A stretch of 64,000 nucleotides of DNA from Acetobacter vaccinii. GTDB taxonomy: Bacteria; Pseudomonadota; Alphaproteobacteria; Acetobacterales; Acetobacteraceae. The stretch is taken from NCBI RefSeq assembly GCF_008365315.1, contig NZ_CP043506.1, positions 2,276,001 to 2,340,000 of the forward strand. The letters are read 5' to 3'. The notes beneath the pieces were generated by a model that made no database searches, was not told the origin of the DNA, and saw only the letters and a program-made list of their open reading frames with translations. A program made the position numbers and the translations under genes. The first letter of the stretch is position 1, and every line of letters begins with the position of its first letter. This document shows positions 35,021 to 44,696 of the stretch, piece by piece.

Positions 35021-37090
35021 ATGGTGAAGGTAATTGTTGACGGCACACCGGTGGATGTTCCCTCCGGTTCCAGTGCTCTGCAGGCCTGTGAAGCAGCCGG
35101 GAAGGAAATCCCACGCTTTTGCTATCATGAACGCCTGTCCGTAGCGGGTAACTGCCGCATGTGCCTGGTTGAGGTGGCACGGGCCCCCAAGCTGGTGGCA
35201 TCCTGCGGTTTCCCCGTGGCTGATGGTATGCAGATTTTTACGGATACAGAGGTGGTCCGCCGTGCCCGCCGTGCCGTGATGGAATTTCTGCTGATCAATC
35301 ATCCGCTGGACTGCCCGATCTGTGATCAGGGTGGGGAGTGCGACCTGCAGGACCAGGCCTATGGCTATGGTTCGGGTTTTTCCCGCTATCAGGAAGACAA
35401 GCGCGCCGTTACGGACAAAGATCTTGGGCCGCTGGTCAAAACGGTTATGACCCGTTGCATCCAGTGCACCCGCTGTGTGCGGTTTAGCACGGAAGTGGCG
35501 GGCACTCCGGAACTGGGGCTGGTGTCTCGTGGCGAAAATGCTGAAATTACCACCTATGTGGAAAAAGCACTGACGTCGGAGCTTTCAGGTAACCTCATTG
35601 ATGTCTGCCCTGTCGGGGCGCTGACAGCCAAGCCTGCTGCGTTTCATGCCCGGTCGTGGGAATACAAAAAGACCGACAGCATTGATGTCATGGATGCGCT
35701 GGGTACCAATATCCAGGTCCATGCGCGCGGTGGCGAGGTCATGCGGATTGTGCCGCGTGTGAATGATGATGTGAATGAAGAATGGCTGTCTGACAAAGGC
35801 CGTTTTTCAATCGATGGTCTCAAGCGGCGGCGGCTTGATCGTCCATGGGTGCGGGTGAATGGCAAGCTGATCTCCGTGCCCTGGAAAGATGCTCTGGTTG
35901 CTTTGGCCCGGCGGCTTGACGGTGTGCCGGGTGAGAAGATTGGCGCGATCGCTGGTGACCTGTGCGATGTTGAAAGCATGTGCGCCCTTAAGGACCTTTT
36001 GGTTGCACTGGGTTCGTCTAGCTTCGATTGCAGGCAGGATGGCGCATGGTATGACACCAGCAGCCGGTCGGGTTATCTGTTCAACAGTGACATCACCGGG
36101 ATTGATCAGGCGGATGCCCTCCTGATTGTTGGCAGCATGCCGCGGCATGAAGCCCCGGTGCTGAACGCCCGTATCCGTAAGCGCTTTCTGGATGCAGGGC
36201 GCGGTAACTTTCCGGTTGGCGTTATCGGCACGCCCACGCGGGATTTGACATACGCAGCAGAGGTTCTGGGCGCAGGGCCCGATGTGCTTGCCCAGTTGGT
36301 TAACGGCACACACCCGTTTGCCGAAACCCTGAAAAATGCCCGTCGGCCCATGATCATTGTTGGTCATGCGGCGTTGACCCGGCGTGATGCTCCGGCTGTG
36401 TATGCTCTGTGCAAGCAACTGGCAGACACCTGTGGCGCGCTGACAGCGGACTGGAACGGGCTGAATGTGCTGCATACGGCAGCATCGCGTGTTGGTGGGC
36501 TGGACCTTGGTTTCCTGCCCGGAGCGCATGGCGTTGCAACCGCGAGCATGCTGCGCGGTGGTGTGGAGGTTCTGTGGCTTCTTGGAGCTGATGACCTGCC
36601 TATTGACCGTATCCCGGCTGAAACATTTGTGGTCTATCAGGGTCATCATGGTGATCAGGCTGCAAGCCGGGCGGATATCATTCTGCCAGGGGCTGCCTAT
36701 ACGGAAAAACCGGGCACCTATGTCAATATGGCCGGGCGGGTGCAGCAGTCATTCCGCGCTGTTTTTGCCCCAGGTGAGGCGCGGGAAGACTGGCGTATTA
36801 TCCGCGCTTTTTCCGAAGTGGTTAGCCACACACTGCCTTACGACACGCTGGAACAACTGCGTGACCGCATGGCAGATATCAATCCGGTGTTTGCAGAGCA
36901 GAGTGGGGAGACCCCGCGTCTTCCCGGTCGTGCCGCCCCGGCGGTTACCACGGCCTCCGCTCCGGGGGATCTGCTGGATGCGCCATTCCGTCCAACCATA
37001 CAGGATTATTACCTGACCAATCCCATCAGCCGTGCCAGTCAGACAATGGCTGAGTGTTCAGCGGTTTATGGCGCGAACGCGGCGGAGTAA
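35021..37090 (+). CDS. nuoG: NADH-quinone oxidoreductase subunit G
   Basis: A 689-residue 75-kDa subunit. The N-terminal [2Fe-2S] ferredoxin part ([19 protein letters not shown]), the His-Cys3 cluster ([18 protein letters not shown]) and the [4Fe-4S] cluster ([12 protein letters not shown]) form the electron wire. The rest is the molybdopterin-like domain without cofactor. Its length is that of the alphaproteobacterial and mitochondrial type. It starts 5 bp after nuoF and is intact. Confidence 0.98.
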   Translation: MVKVIVDGTPVDVPSGSSALQACEAAGKEIPRFCYHERLSVAGNCRMCLVEVARAPKLVASCGFPVADGMQIFTDTEVVRRARRAVMEFLLINHPLDCPICDQGGECDLQDQAYGYGSGFSRYQEDKRAVTDKDLGPLVKTVMTRCIQCTRCVRFSTEVAGTPELGLVSRGENAEITTYVEKALTSELSGNLIDVCPVGALTAKPAAFHARSWEYKKTDSIDVMDALGTNIQVHARGGEVMRIVPRVNDDVNEEWLSDKGRFSIDGLKRRRLDRPWVRVNGKLISVPWKDALVALARRLDGVPGEKIGAIAGDLCDVESMCALKDLLVALGSSSFDCRQDGAWYDTSSRSGYLFNSDITGIDQADALLIVGSMPRHEAPVLNARIRKRFLDAGRGNFPVGVIGTPTRDLTYAAEVLGAGPDVLAQLVNGTHPFAETLKNARRPMIIVGHAALTRRDAPAVYALCKQLADTCGALTADWNGLNVLHTAASRVGGLDLGFLPGAHGVATASMLRGGVEVLWLLGADDLPIDRIPAETFVVYQGHHGDQAASRADIILPGAAYTEKPGTYVNMAGRVQQSFRAVFAPGEAREDWRIIRAFSEVVSHTLPYDTLEQLRDRMADINPVFAEQSGETPRLPGRAAPAVTTASAPGDLLDAPFRPTIQDYYLTNPISRASQTMAECSAVYGANAAE

Positions 37091-37095
37091 GGGGC

Positions 37096-38124
37096 ATGGA
37101 ACAGTTTTTTTACCATACGCTTGTAGGGCAGGTCTGCCTGATGCTGCTGGAGACCCTGGCAGTGCTGGTGCCCCTGTTGATAGGCGTGGCTTACCTGACC
37201 CTTATGGAGCGTAAGGTGATGGCCGCCATGCAGCGGCGGCGTGGCCCGAACGTGAATGGTCCTTTCGGGCTGTTGCAGGCCTTTGCTGATGCTATCAAGA
37301 TGATTGTGAAGGAAACGGTCATCCCTGCCGGGGCGAATAGGGCGCTGTTCCTGTTTGCGCCGTTTCTGACCTTCTCGCTGGCTATGGTGGCATGGGCCGT
37401 GATCCCGACAGGGAATGGCCTGGCGGTTGCCAACATCAATGTTGGTATTCTCTACCTTCTGGCGATTTCGTCCCTCGGGGTTTACGGCATTCTGGTGGCG
37501 GGTTGGGCTTCCAACTCCAAATACGCATTTCTGGGCGGTTTGCGCTCGGCCGCGCAGATGGTGTCTTACGAGGTTTCCATCGGGCTTGTGATTGTTTCAG
37601 TCCTGCTGGCGGTTGGCAGCCTGAACCTGAATGACATTGTGCTGGCGCAGCGGCATGTGTGGTTCTGCGTGCCGATGTTCCCGATGTTCATCGTGTTCGT
37701 CATCTCGGCACTGGCTGAAACAAACCGTGCACCTTTTGACCTTCCCGAAGGGGAGAGCGAGCTGGTGGCGGGCTTTTTTGTTGAATATTCGTCACTGGCG
37801 TTCGGCCTGTTCTTCCTTGGCGAATACGCAAACATGATCCTGATGTCCTCCATGATCAGCATCCTGTTTCTGGGCGGGTGGTTGCCCCCGCTGGGCATTG
37901 CCCCGCTGACATGGGTGCCAGGTCCGCTGTGGCTGATTTTTAAAATTCTGTTCTGCCTGTTCGTGTTCATCTGGGTGCGTGCGACATTCCCGCGCTACCG
38001 TTATGACCAGCTCATGCGGCTGGGCTGGAAGGTGTTTCTGCCTTTCTCCCTGCTGTGGATGATCGGGACAGCGGGCTTTCTGATGGCAACAGGCCTGTTG
38101 CCACATGCGGGAGGTATGAACTGA
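37096..38124 (+). CDS. nuoH: NADH-quinone oxidoreductase subunit H
   Basis: A 342-residue membrane subunit (ND1 family, about eight helices) with [24 protein letters not shown] and [21 protein letters not shown], the two signature loops near the quinone tunnel. The ATG at 37096 follows GTAAGGGGC; the open frame further upstream lies inside nuoG. The stop shares one base with the nuoI start. Confidence 0.98.
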   Translation: MEQFFYHTLVGQVCLMLLETLAVLVPLLIGVAYLTLMERKVMAAMQRRRGPNVNGPFGLLQAFADAIKMIVKETVIPAGANRALFLFAPFLTFSLAMVAWAVIPTGNGLAVANINVGILYLLAISSLGVYGILVAGWASNSKYAFLGGLRSAAQMVSYEVSIGLVIVSVLLAVGSLNLNDIVLAQRHVWFCVPMFPMFIVFVISALAETNRAPFDLPEGESELVAGFFVEYSSLAFGLFFLGEYANMILMSSMISILFLGGWLPPLGIAPLTWVPGPLWLIFKILFCLFVFIWVRATFPRYRYDQLMRLGWKVFLPFSLLWMIGTAGFLMATGLLPHAGGMN

Positions 38125-38612
38125 TGGGCGCGTTGGGTACTACGCTGCGATCCTTCCTGCTGAAGGAACTGGTTGCAGGCATGGCTTCCACTTTTGGGAT
38201 GATGTTTCGGCCCAAGGTCACGCTGAACTATCCGTATGAGAAAGGCCCACTTTCTCACCGCTTCCGTGGGGAACACGCTTTGCGCCGCTACCCCAATGGG
38301 GAGGAGCGCTGCATTGCCTGCAAGCTGTGCGAAGCAACGTGCCCGGCGGAGGCCATAACCATTGAAGCGCAGGAACGTGATGATGGTTCCCGCCGTACAA
38401 CCCGCTACGACATAGACATGACCAAATGCATTTACTGCGGTCTGTGCGAGGAAGCCTGCCCGGTGGATGCCATTGTCGAAGGCCCGAATTACGAATTCGC
38501 CACGGAAACCCGTGAAGAGCTGATGTACGACAAGGCCAAGCTTCTGGCCAATGGAGACCGGTGGGAAGCCCTGCTTGCCCGGCGGCTTGAACTTGATGCG
38601 CCGTATCGCTGA
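38124..38612 (+). CDS. nuoI: NADH-quinone oxidoreductase subunit I
   Basis: A 162-residue 23-kDa subunit with two [4Fe-4S] motifs, [12 protein letters not shown] and [12 protein letters not shown] (clusters N6a and N6b). It passes electrons toward NuoB. Upstream open sequence belongs to the nuoH end. It overlaps nuoH by one base. Confidence 0.98.
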   Translation: MGALGTTLRSFLLKELVAGMASTFGMMFRPKVTLNYPYEKGPLSHRFRGEHALRRYPNGEERCIACKLCEATCPAEAITIEAQERDDGSRRTTRYDIDMTKCIYCGLCEEACPVDAIVEGPNYEFATETREELMYDKAKLLANGDRWEALLARRLELDAPYR

Positions 38613-38648
38613 GCGGATGCAGACGACGCTAAGGCAGGGGGTTGGCCC

Positions 38649-39362
38649 ATGATGGCACAGCTTGTTTTTTATGTTTTCGCGGGAGTGCTGCTGTTTTCCG
38701 CCGCCATGGTCATCACGGCGCGCAATCCGGTGCACTCGGTTTTGTTTCTCATTCTGGGTTTCTTCAACGCGGCCGGGCTTTTCCTTGTCGCGGGGGCGGA
38801 ATTCCTGGCCATGCTGCTGGTCATTGTCTATGTCGGCGCGGTGGCGGTTCTGTTCCTGTTTGTCGTCATGATGCTGGATATTGATTTCAGCCGCCTGCGC
38901 GAAGGCTTTCAGAAATACACGCCGCTGGGCGCATGTGTGGGCCTTGTCCTGTTTGCTGAACTGCTGATGGCGTTCAGCCATTGGCAGATGGCTCCCTCAG
39001 CCCTGTCCGCCCCTCTGACGGGTGTTGCCGGGCTGAGCAATACCGCAGCCTTGGGCACGGTTATTTACACGCATTACGTGCTGCTGTTTCAGGCGTGCGG
39101 CATGGTGCTGCTGGTGGCCATGATGGGGGCAATCGTGCTGACACTGCGCGAGCAGCCGACAGGTCGCCGCCAGAATATCACGCGCCAGCATGCCCGCACC
39201 GGTGCCGATACGCTGGAGCTTGTGACCGTGGCGCTGGGTGAAAGCGTTGCCGAGCACGGCGGCGTTCTGCGCCCCAAAGGGACCTATAACGAAATTGCGG
39301 TGCCAGGCTCCTACGGTGCCGAGGAACCCGACTACCCGCGTACAGAGGAGAAAGGGGCATGA
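38649..39362 (+). CDS. nuoJ: NADH-quinone oxidoreductase subunit J
   Basis: A 237-residue membrane subunit (ND6 family) with five helices and the marker [24 protein letters not shown]. The C-terminal ~75 residues after the last helix form a hydrophilic tail (from [10 protein letters not shown]), longer than in E. coli but common in this class. Two adjacent ATGs (38649 and 38652) could serve. It overlaps nuoK by 4 bp. Confidence 0.97.
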   Translation: MMAQLVFYVFAGVLLFSAAMVITARNPVHSVLFLILGFFNAAGLFLVAGAEFLAMLLVIVYVGAVAVLFLFVVMMLDIDFSRLREGFQKYTPLGACVGLVLFAELLMAFSHWQMAPSALSAPLTGVAGLSNTAALGTVIYTHYVLLFQACGMVLLVAMMGAIVLTLREQPTGRRQNITRQHARTGADTLELVTVALGESVAEHGGVLRPKGTYNEIAVPGSYGAEEPDYPRTEEKGA

Positions 39363-39682
39363 ACCCGGCTCTTGCTGCCATCGGGCTTGGCCCGTACCTG
39401 TTTGTCAGCGCCGCTCTGCTGGTGCTGGGCGTGTTCGGTATTTTCCTGAACCGCAAGAACATCATTATTCTGCTGATGTCGATGGAACTGATCCTGCTGT
39501 CGGCAAACCTCAATCTTGTCGCGTTTTCTTCCGCTCTGGGCGATCTGTCCGGTCAGGTCATGGTGCTGTTTGTCCTGACCATTGCGGCGGCTGAGGCGGC
39601 AATCGGCCTTGCGATTGTCACGGTCTATTTCCGGAACCGTGGCTCCATCCAGGTCGAAGACGTGACGATGATGAAGGGCTGA
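39359..39682 (+). CDS. nuoK: NADH-quinone oxidoreductase subunit K
   Basis: A 107-residue three-helix subunit (ND4L family) with [21 protein letters not shown], which contains the conserved buried Glu, and [22 protein letters not shown] with the second Glu. Both are needed for proton movement in characterised complexes. It begins in ATGA shared with nuoJ, and nuoL follows after 7 bp. Confidence 0.97.
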   Translation: MNPALAAIGLGPYLFVSAALLVLGVFGIFLNRKNIIILLMSMELILLSANLNLVAFSSALGDLSGQVMVLFVLTIAAAEAAIGLAIVTVYFRNRGSIQVEDVTMMKG

Positions 39683-39689
39683 GCGCGCC

Positions 39690-41630
39690 ATGCAGACCGA
39701 TCTTACACTTTTTTCCGCAGCGGTTCTGACACCGCTGGCTGGCTCGGTGGTGGCTGGCCTTGGGGGGCGCCTGATAGGCGATACCCTGGCAAAGGCGGTT
39801 ACCCTCGTCTGTATGGGTGTTGCTGTCCTGTGCGGTATTGGTGCCCTGTGTGGTGCCTGGCAGGCGGGCTTTCCGCACCTGAGCGTGCCATTGGCTGAAT
39901 GGGTGCATGCTGGCGGGTTTGAGGCAACATGGACCCTGCGGTTTGACACGCTCTCGGTCACCATGGTGGCCATGGTGCTCAGTGTCTCCCTGCTCGTGCA
40001 TTGCTATAGCGTGGGGTACATGAGCCACGAGAGCATGCCGACGTATCGCTTTTTCTCGTATCTGTCGCTGTTCACCTTCGCCATGCTGATGCTGGTGACC
40101 TCCAACGACCTCATCCAGTTGTTCTTCGGCTGGGAAGGTGTTGGCTTGGCTAGCTACCTGCTGATTGGATACTGGTACGACCGCCCCGCAGCTACGGCCG
40201 CAGCTATCAAGGCATTTGTCGTCAACCGCGTGGCAGATCTATTTTTCATTGTCGGTATCGGCCTGGTGTATGTCCTGTTTCATTCCGTGCAGTACGACAC
40301 CATTTTTGCCGCAGTGCCCCAGGCGTTGACCGCGACCTATACAGTGTGCGGGTTTTCTTTCCGGATGCTGGAGGTTATCTGCTTCCTGCTGTTTGTCGGG
40401 GCCATGGGCAAGTCGGCCCAGCTTTTCCTGCACACATGGCTGCCTGACGCCATGGAAGGTCCAACGCCGGTTTCCGCCCTTATTCATGCCGCCACCATGG
40501 TGACGGCCGGTGTGTTCCTGATGACGCGGATGTCCCCCTTGCTGGAGTTCGCGCCTGCAACCCGTGTCGTGGTGGTGGTGATCGGGGCGACAACCTGCTT
40601 CTTCGCCGCGACCGTGGGCATGGTGCAGCCGGACATCAAGCGGACCATTGCGTATTCCACCTGCTCCCAGCTTGGCTACATGTTTGCCGCGATCGGGGTC
40701 GGGGCTTATCAGGCAGCGGTCTTCCACCTGACAACACATGCCTTCTTCAAGGCGTTGCTGTTTCTGGCGGCTGGCTCTGTCATTCACGCCATGCATGACG
40801 AGCAGAATATGTTCCGCATGGGCGGGCTGTGGAAGAAGCTCCCGATCACCTATGTGGCCGTATGGGCGGGCAGTCTGGCTCTGGCAGGGGTGTTCCCTTT
40901 CGCGGGGTACTGGTCGAAAGATGCAATTCTTGACACGCTATGGGCATCGGGCCTGTCGTTCAGCCACTATGGCTGGGTGCTGGGGACTGTGACGGCGTTC
41001 CTGACGGCCTTCTATAGCTGGCGTCTGATTTTTCTGGTGTTCCACGGCCGTGCCGCCGACCAGCATGCGCTTGATGCCGCGCATGAAAGCCCGGCTGTCA
41101 TGACCATGCCGTTGCTTATCCTGTCTTGCGGTGCGGTGTTTGCCGGTATTCTGCTGGCACCGTTCTACATCGGTGCGCATCAGGTGGCGTTCTGGAACGG
41201 GGCCATTTTCAACGCGCCTGAGAACGGGATCATGGAGCAGTTTGAGCATGTCCCGGCTCTGGTGTCCCTGCTGCCGTCTGTGGCTGGGCTTGCAGGTATT
41301 GTTCTTGCCCTGCTGTTCTATGTTGTCAGCCCCGCAGCGCCTGCGGCTCTGGCAAAGATGACCGGCCCTGTTTACCGCTTCCTGCTCAACAAATGGTATT
41401 TTGACGAGCTGTATGACGTCATTTTCGTCCGCCCCTATGGCGCGTTGGCGCGTCTGCTGTGGAAGCAGGGTGACGAAGCCGTTGTAGGTGGCATGCCGTT
41501 GGAAGCTGTCCATGCCACCCAGGCGGGTGCGCTGGAAGCTGTCAAGGCGCAGACCGGTTCCATTGCTATGTATGCGTTTACCATGCTGGCAGGGCTGGTT
41601 GTGCTGCTGACCGTAGCACTGTGTGGATAA
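39690..41630 (+). CDS. nuoL: NADH-quinone oxidoreductase subunit L
   Basis: A 646-residue antiporter-like subunit (ND5 family). It shows FFGWEGVGLASYLLIGYWY, KSAQLFLHTWLPDAMEGPTPVSALIHAATMV, and the C-terminal part with KWYFDELYD leading into the long lateral helix and the final membrane helix (AFTMLAGLVVLLTVALCG). It is full length, so there is no sign of a NuoL/NuoM chimera. Normally nuoM follows; here only 62 bp separate it from nuoN. Confidence 0.98.
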   Translation: MQTDLTLFSAAVLTPLAGSVVAGLGGRLIGDTLAKAVTLVCMGVAVLCGIGALCGAWQAGFPHLSVPLAEWVHAGGFEATWTLRFDTLSVTMVAMVLSVSLLVHCYSVGYMSHESMPTYRFFSYLSLFTFAMLMLVTSNDLIQLFFGWEGVGLASYLLIGYWYDRPAATAAAIKAFVVNRVADLFFIVGIGLVYVLFHSVQYDTIFAAVPQALTATYTVCGFSFRMLEVICFLLFVGAMGKSAQLFLHTWLPDAMEGPTPVSALIHAATMVTAGVFLMTRMSPLLEFAPATRVVVVVIGATTCFFAATVGMVQPDIKRTIAYSTCSQLGYMFAAIGVGAYQAAVFHLTTHAFFKALLFLAAGSVIHAMHDEQNMFRMGGLWKKLPITYVAVWAGSLALAGVFPFAGYWSKDAILDTLWASGLSFSHYGWVLGTVTAFLTAFYSWRLIFLVFHGRAADQHALDAAHESPAVMTMPLLILSCGAVFAGILLAPFYIGAHQVAFWNGAIFNAPENGIMEQFEHVPALVSLLPSVAGLAGIVLALLFYVVSPAAPAALAKMTGPVYRFLLNKWYFDELYDVIFVRPYGALARLLWKQGDEAVVGGMPLEAVHATQAGALEAVKAQTGSIAMYAFTMLAGLVVLLTVALCG

Positions 41631-41642
41631 AGGGTGCGTGTG

Positions 41643-41696
41643 ATGTCTGACGCCTTTGGCTCCTTTCTTCCCTTTTCTCTGCGGAGTGCTGCGTGA
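41643..41696 (+). pseudogene. 17-codon ORF at the nuoM position, putative nuoM deletion remnant
   Basis: Between nuoL and nuoN lies a tiny ORF (MSDAFGSFLPFSLRSAA). It has a good ribosome site (AAAGGGT, 7 nt before the ATG), starts 12 bp after the nuoL stop, and its TGA overlaps the nuoN ATG as TGATG, the coupling seen at other nuo junctions. These are the start and stop positions expected of nuoM, but the ~500 codons of the subunit are absent. I infer an internal in-frame deletion that kept the first and last codons, or an assembly error. A native leader peptide is less likely. Confidence 0.5.
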
Positions 41697-43138
41697 TGGG
41701 TGTGTCCACCTTTAACTGGGCGGTTGCTCTGCCTGAAATCGTGCTTGCGCTTGCAGGGGTTGTTATTCTTGTAGCGGGGGTTCTCCAGCGCAAAGGGGAG
41801 GGGTTCTTCTCTGTCGCCATGCTGAGCGTGGCGGCCTTGGTGCTGACGGGCTTTCTGGTTCTGCTGGCTCCTGATGGCGCGGGTTATGCCGCAACATTTG
41901 TGAATGACGGGTTTGCCCGGTTCATGAAAATCCTCATTCTTGTGGGTGGCGTTGCGGCAATCGTGCTGAGCGTCAGCTACAGGACGGATGAAAAAAAGCC
42001 CCTGCCTTTTGAAGCGCCGGTGCTCATGCTGTTTTCCACACTGGGTGCGATGTTGATGGCGTCGTCTGCCAACCTGATGACGCTGTTTGTCGGGTTGGAG
42101 CTTTCTTCACTGTCCATTTATATTCTGTGTGCGGTCGAGCGTGACAACGTTCTGTCGTCCGAAGCAGGGCTGAAATACTTCATCCTAGGGTCACTGGCGT
42201 CCGGGTTGCTGCTGTATGGTATCTCGCTGGCCTATGGCTATGCAGGCACCATGGAATATGCCGGCCTGGTGGCCGCCGTGCGGTCGGTTGCTACGCCGCC
42301 CATGGGGCTGGTTGTCGGCATTGTCTTTATTATTGTCGGGCTGTGCTTCAAGCTTTCGGTTGTGCCCTTTCATATGTGGACGCCCGATGTCTATCAGGGT
42401 TCCCCCACACCTGTGACGGCTTACATGGCGGGTGCGCCCAAGTTTGCCGCCTTTGCGCTGTTCCTCCGTGTCATGGCCGGGCCGTTTGGCAGCGTTGCCC
42501 CACGTTGGCAGCTTCTGGTGGAGGCTGTTTCCGTCCTGTCCATGGTTTATGGTGCATTTGCCGCTATTCCCCAGACCAATATCAAGCGCCTGATGGCATA
42601 TTCCTCCATCGGGCACATGGGGTATGCAATGATGGGGCTGGTTTCGGCCTCTGTTGCAGGGGTGCAGGCAACGCTTATTTATCTTGCCGCCTATCTTGTC
42701 ATGAATGCCGGTGTGTTTGCTTGCATCGGGGCCATGCGCCGCAATGGGCGGGAAGTGTCCGGCATTGCTGATCTGGCGGGTCTTTCCCGCACCAACCCTG
42801 GCATGGCGGCAGCCTTGGCCATTTTCATGTTCAGCATGGCGGGTGTACCGCCTCTGGCCGGTTTTTTTGGCAAGTTCATGGTGTTTGCTGCGGCTTGGCA
42901 CTCAGGGCTTTATGCGCTTGTGGCCATTGGCGCGGTGTCCAGCGTTGTCGGTGCCTATTATTACCTGCGTGTTGTGAAGGTCATGTATTTTGATGAACCG
43001 GCGCAGGCGTTTGACCGCCCGGCTTCAAGCCTGCTGTTTGTGTCAGGTGGCATGGGCTTGGCGACGGTCCTGTTTGTTGCCCTGCTGGGGCCGTTGATGA
43101 CGGTGGCGAAACAGGCTGCTCTTGCTCTGGCTGGATGA
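41696..43138 (+). CDS. nuoN: NADH-quinone oxidoreductase subunit N
   Basis: A 480-residue antiporter-like subunit (ND2 family) with FEAPVLMLFSTLGAMLMASS, LFVGLELSSLSIYIL, KLSVVPFHMWTPDVYQGSPTPVTAYMA, and SMAGVPPLAGFFGKF. It is NuoN and not NuoM by these motifs and by length. The ATG at 41696 is coupled to the stop of the small upstream ORF; the GTG one codon earlier is an alternative. It ends in ATGA shared with birA. Confidence 0.97.
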   Translation: MGVSTFNWAVALPEIVLALAGVVILVAGVLQRKGEGFFSVAMLSVAALVLTGFLVLLAPDGAGYAATFVNDGFARFMKILILVGGVAAIVLSVSYRTDEKKPLPFEAPVLMLFSTLGAMLMASSANLMTLFVGLELSSLSIYILCAVERDNVLSSEAGLKYFILGSLASGLLLYGISLAYGYAGTMEYAGLVAAVRSVATPPMGLVVGIVFIIVGLCFKLSVVPFHMWTPDVYQGSPTPVTAYMAGAPKFAAFALFLRVMAGPFGSVAPRWQLLVEAVSVLSMVYGAFAAIPQTNIKRLMAYSSIGHMGYAMMGLVSASVAGVQATLIYLAAYLVMNAGVFACIGAMRRNGREVSGIADLAGLSRTNPGMAAALAIFMFSMAGVPPLAGFFGKFMVFAAAWHSGLYALVAIGAVSSVVGAYYYLRVVKVMYFDEPAQAFDRPASSLLFVSGGMGLATVLFVALLGPLMTVAKQAALALAG

Positions 43139-43875
43139 GCAGACAGGTACTAACGTGGCAGTTGGAATGCCACGATGAACTCCCCTCCACCTCCGACTAC
43201 TGCCTGAACCATATCAGGCAGGGCGGGGGGGCAGGTTTGGCTGTCATGGCCCAAAGGCAGACAAAAGGGCGTGGTAGCCGTGGCCGCCAATGGCTTGATG
43301 CCGGGCAGGCGTTGGCGTTGTCTGTTGTGCTGGATGCAGCACAGGATCATGCGCTGGGTGGATGGCCGTTTGTGGCCTCTCTCGCTTTTTATGAAGGTCT
43401 GATTCAGGCCGTTCCACAGGCAGCTGTCAGGCTGACGATCAAGTGGCCTAACGATATTCTGCTTGATGGCCACAAACTTGGCGGTATCCTTATAGAGCGG
43501 GAAGGTGCTTGTGTCGTCATAGGCATGGGTGCCAATCTGCTGTGCGCGCCGGATGAGGCAGACATCGGGCGCAGGGCTGCAAGCCTTGGTGCCTGTGGGC
43601 CGGTGCCTGACACTGCGGATGTCGCCCGGTTCATCCTGTCCCGTCTGGCATTCTGGACGGGTATCTGGCAGGAAAAAGGCTTCGAGGCTATACGCTTGGC
43701 CTGGCTTGAGCGGGCACATCCGTTGGGTACGCCCCTTGTCGTTCGCGGCGGCAGTACTTATGAGGAAGGACATTTTGCCGGTCTTGCGGTAGATGGCCGC
43801 CTGCTGCTGGATACGGCAACAGGGATGAAGATCATTGCGACAGGGGATATCCTGCTGCCCGAAGGGAGAGTATAG
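43135..43875 (+). CDS. birA: Biotin--[acetyl-CoA-carboxylase] ligase
   Basis: A 246-residue biotin protein ligase of the class without the N-terminal DNA-binding domain. Recognisable segments are [25 protein letters not shown] (the biotinyl-AMP loop), [22 protein letters not shown] with the catalytic Lys, and VIGMGANLL. It attaches biotin to the carboxyl carrier protein. It cannot be a biotin-operon repressor, as the helix-turn-helix is missing. The start overlaps the nuoN stop by 4 bp, so it is translated with the nuo operon; coaX follows after 2 bp. Confidence 0.95.
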   Translation: MSRQVLTWQLECHDELPSTSDYCLNHIRQGGGAGLAVMAQRQTKGRGSRGRQWLDAGQALALSVVLDAAQDHALGGWPFVASLAFYEGLIQAVPQAAVRLTIKWPNDILLDGHKLGGILIEREGACVVIGMGANLLCAPDEADIGRRAASLGACGPVPDTADVARFILSRLAFWTGIWQEKGFEAIRLAWLERAHPLGTPLVVRGGSTYEEGHFAGLAVDGRLLLDTATGMKIIATGDILLPEGRV

Positions 43876-43877
43876 GC

Positions 43878-44687
43878 TTGCTGCTCGTCATTGATGCGGG
43901 GAACACCAATGTCGTTTTTGCCGTTCATGACGGAGCAAAGTGGCGCGGTGTCTGGCGCCTGACCATGCAGGCCCAGCGCACGTCAGACGAATATGGTGTC
44001 TGGCTGTCGGCGCTGCTGAAAACACAGGGCATTGCTGCGGACGATATTGAAGGTGCTGTTATTGGCACGGTTGTGCCTGCTGCCCTGTATCATTTGCGCG
44101 CATTATGTCGGCAGTGGTTTGCTGTCGAGCCACTTCTGGCGTCTACCCGGTTGGACTGGGGCTTTGCCATCAAGGTGGATAACCCTGATGAAGTCGGGGT
44201 GGACCGCCTGCTCAATGGACTTGCAGCGCACTATACCTACGGTGGCCCGCTAACTGTTATCGATTTTGGCACCGCGACCACGTTCGATGTGGTCGATCGG
44301 GAAGGCTGCTATTGCGGCGGGGTTATCGCCCCTGGGATCAATCTGTCGGTCGAGGCGTTACATCAGGCAGCGGCGCGTCTGCCTCGTATTGGTGTAGGTC
44401 GGCCGGTAGGGGATTCTGCCATCGGGCGCAACACGGTCTCGGCCATGCGCTCGGGCGTGTTCTGGGGGTATATCGGGTTGATTGAGGGGATCGTCGAGAG
44501 GATCAGGCGGGAAGTGGGGCCTATGAAGGTGCTCGCAACCGGTGGTCTGGCTCCGCTCTTCTCGGAAGGAACGACTGTTTTTGATCATGTGGATTCAATG
44601 CTGACCCTTGATGGGCTGCGCTTGCTGGCGGGGCGTAACCCCCTGCCAAAACTGACTGTGGACCGAGATTTTCTGGCGGAAGGATAA
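43878..44687 (+). CDS. coaX: Type III pantothenate kinase
   Basis: A 269-residue ASKHA-fold kinase: P-loop [15 protein letters not shown] at the very start, [34 protein letters not shown] and the C-terminal ATGGLAPL. It phosphorylates pantothenate, the first step of CoA synthesis, and the type III form needs a monovalent cation. The start appears to be TTG at 43878, two bases after birA, with GGGAGAG upstream; no ATG fits before the P-loop. Confidence 0.95.
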   Translation: MLLVIDAGNTNVVFAVHDGAKWRGVWRLTMQAQRTSDEYGVWLSALLKTQGIAADDIEGAVIGTVVPAALYHLRALCRQWFAVEPLLASTRLDWGFAIKVDNPDEVGVDRLLNGLAAHYTYGGPLTVIDFGTATTFDVVDREGCYCGGVIAPGINLSVEALHQAAARLPRIGVGRPVGDSAIGRNTVSAMRSGVFWGYIGLIEGIVERIRREVGPMKVLATGGLAPLFSEGTTVFDHVDSMLTLDGLRLLAGRNPLPKLTVDRDFLAEG

Positions 44688-44696
44688 AACGACATT

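Noticed and set aside
32943..35201. 752-codon minus-strand open frame opposite nuoE-nuoG
   Set aside because: Antisense shadow of three confirmed complex I genes.
41631..41695. Insertion-sequence scar as cause of the missing nuoM
   Set aside because: No terminal inverted repeats or target duplication can be seen in the 62 bp.
39690..43138. NuoL or NuoN as a chimera that absorbed nuoM
   Set aside because: Both proteins have full normal length and their own N- and C-terminal signatures, so no fusion between antiporter subunits is visible.
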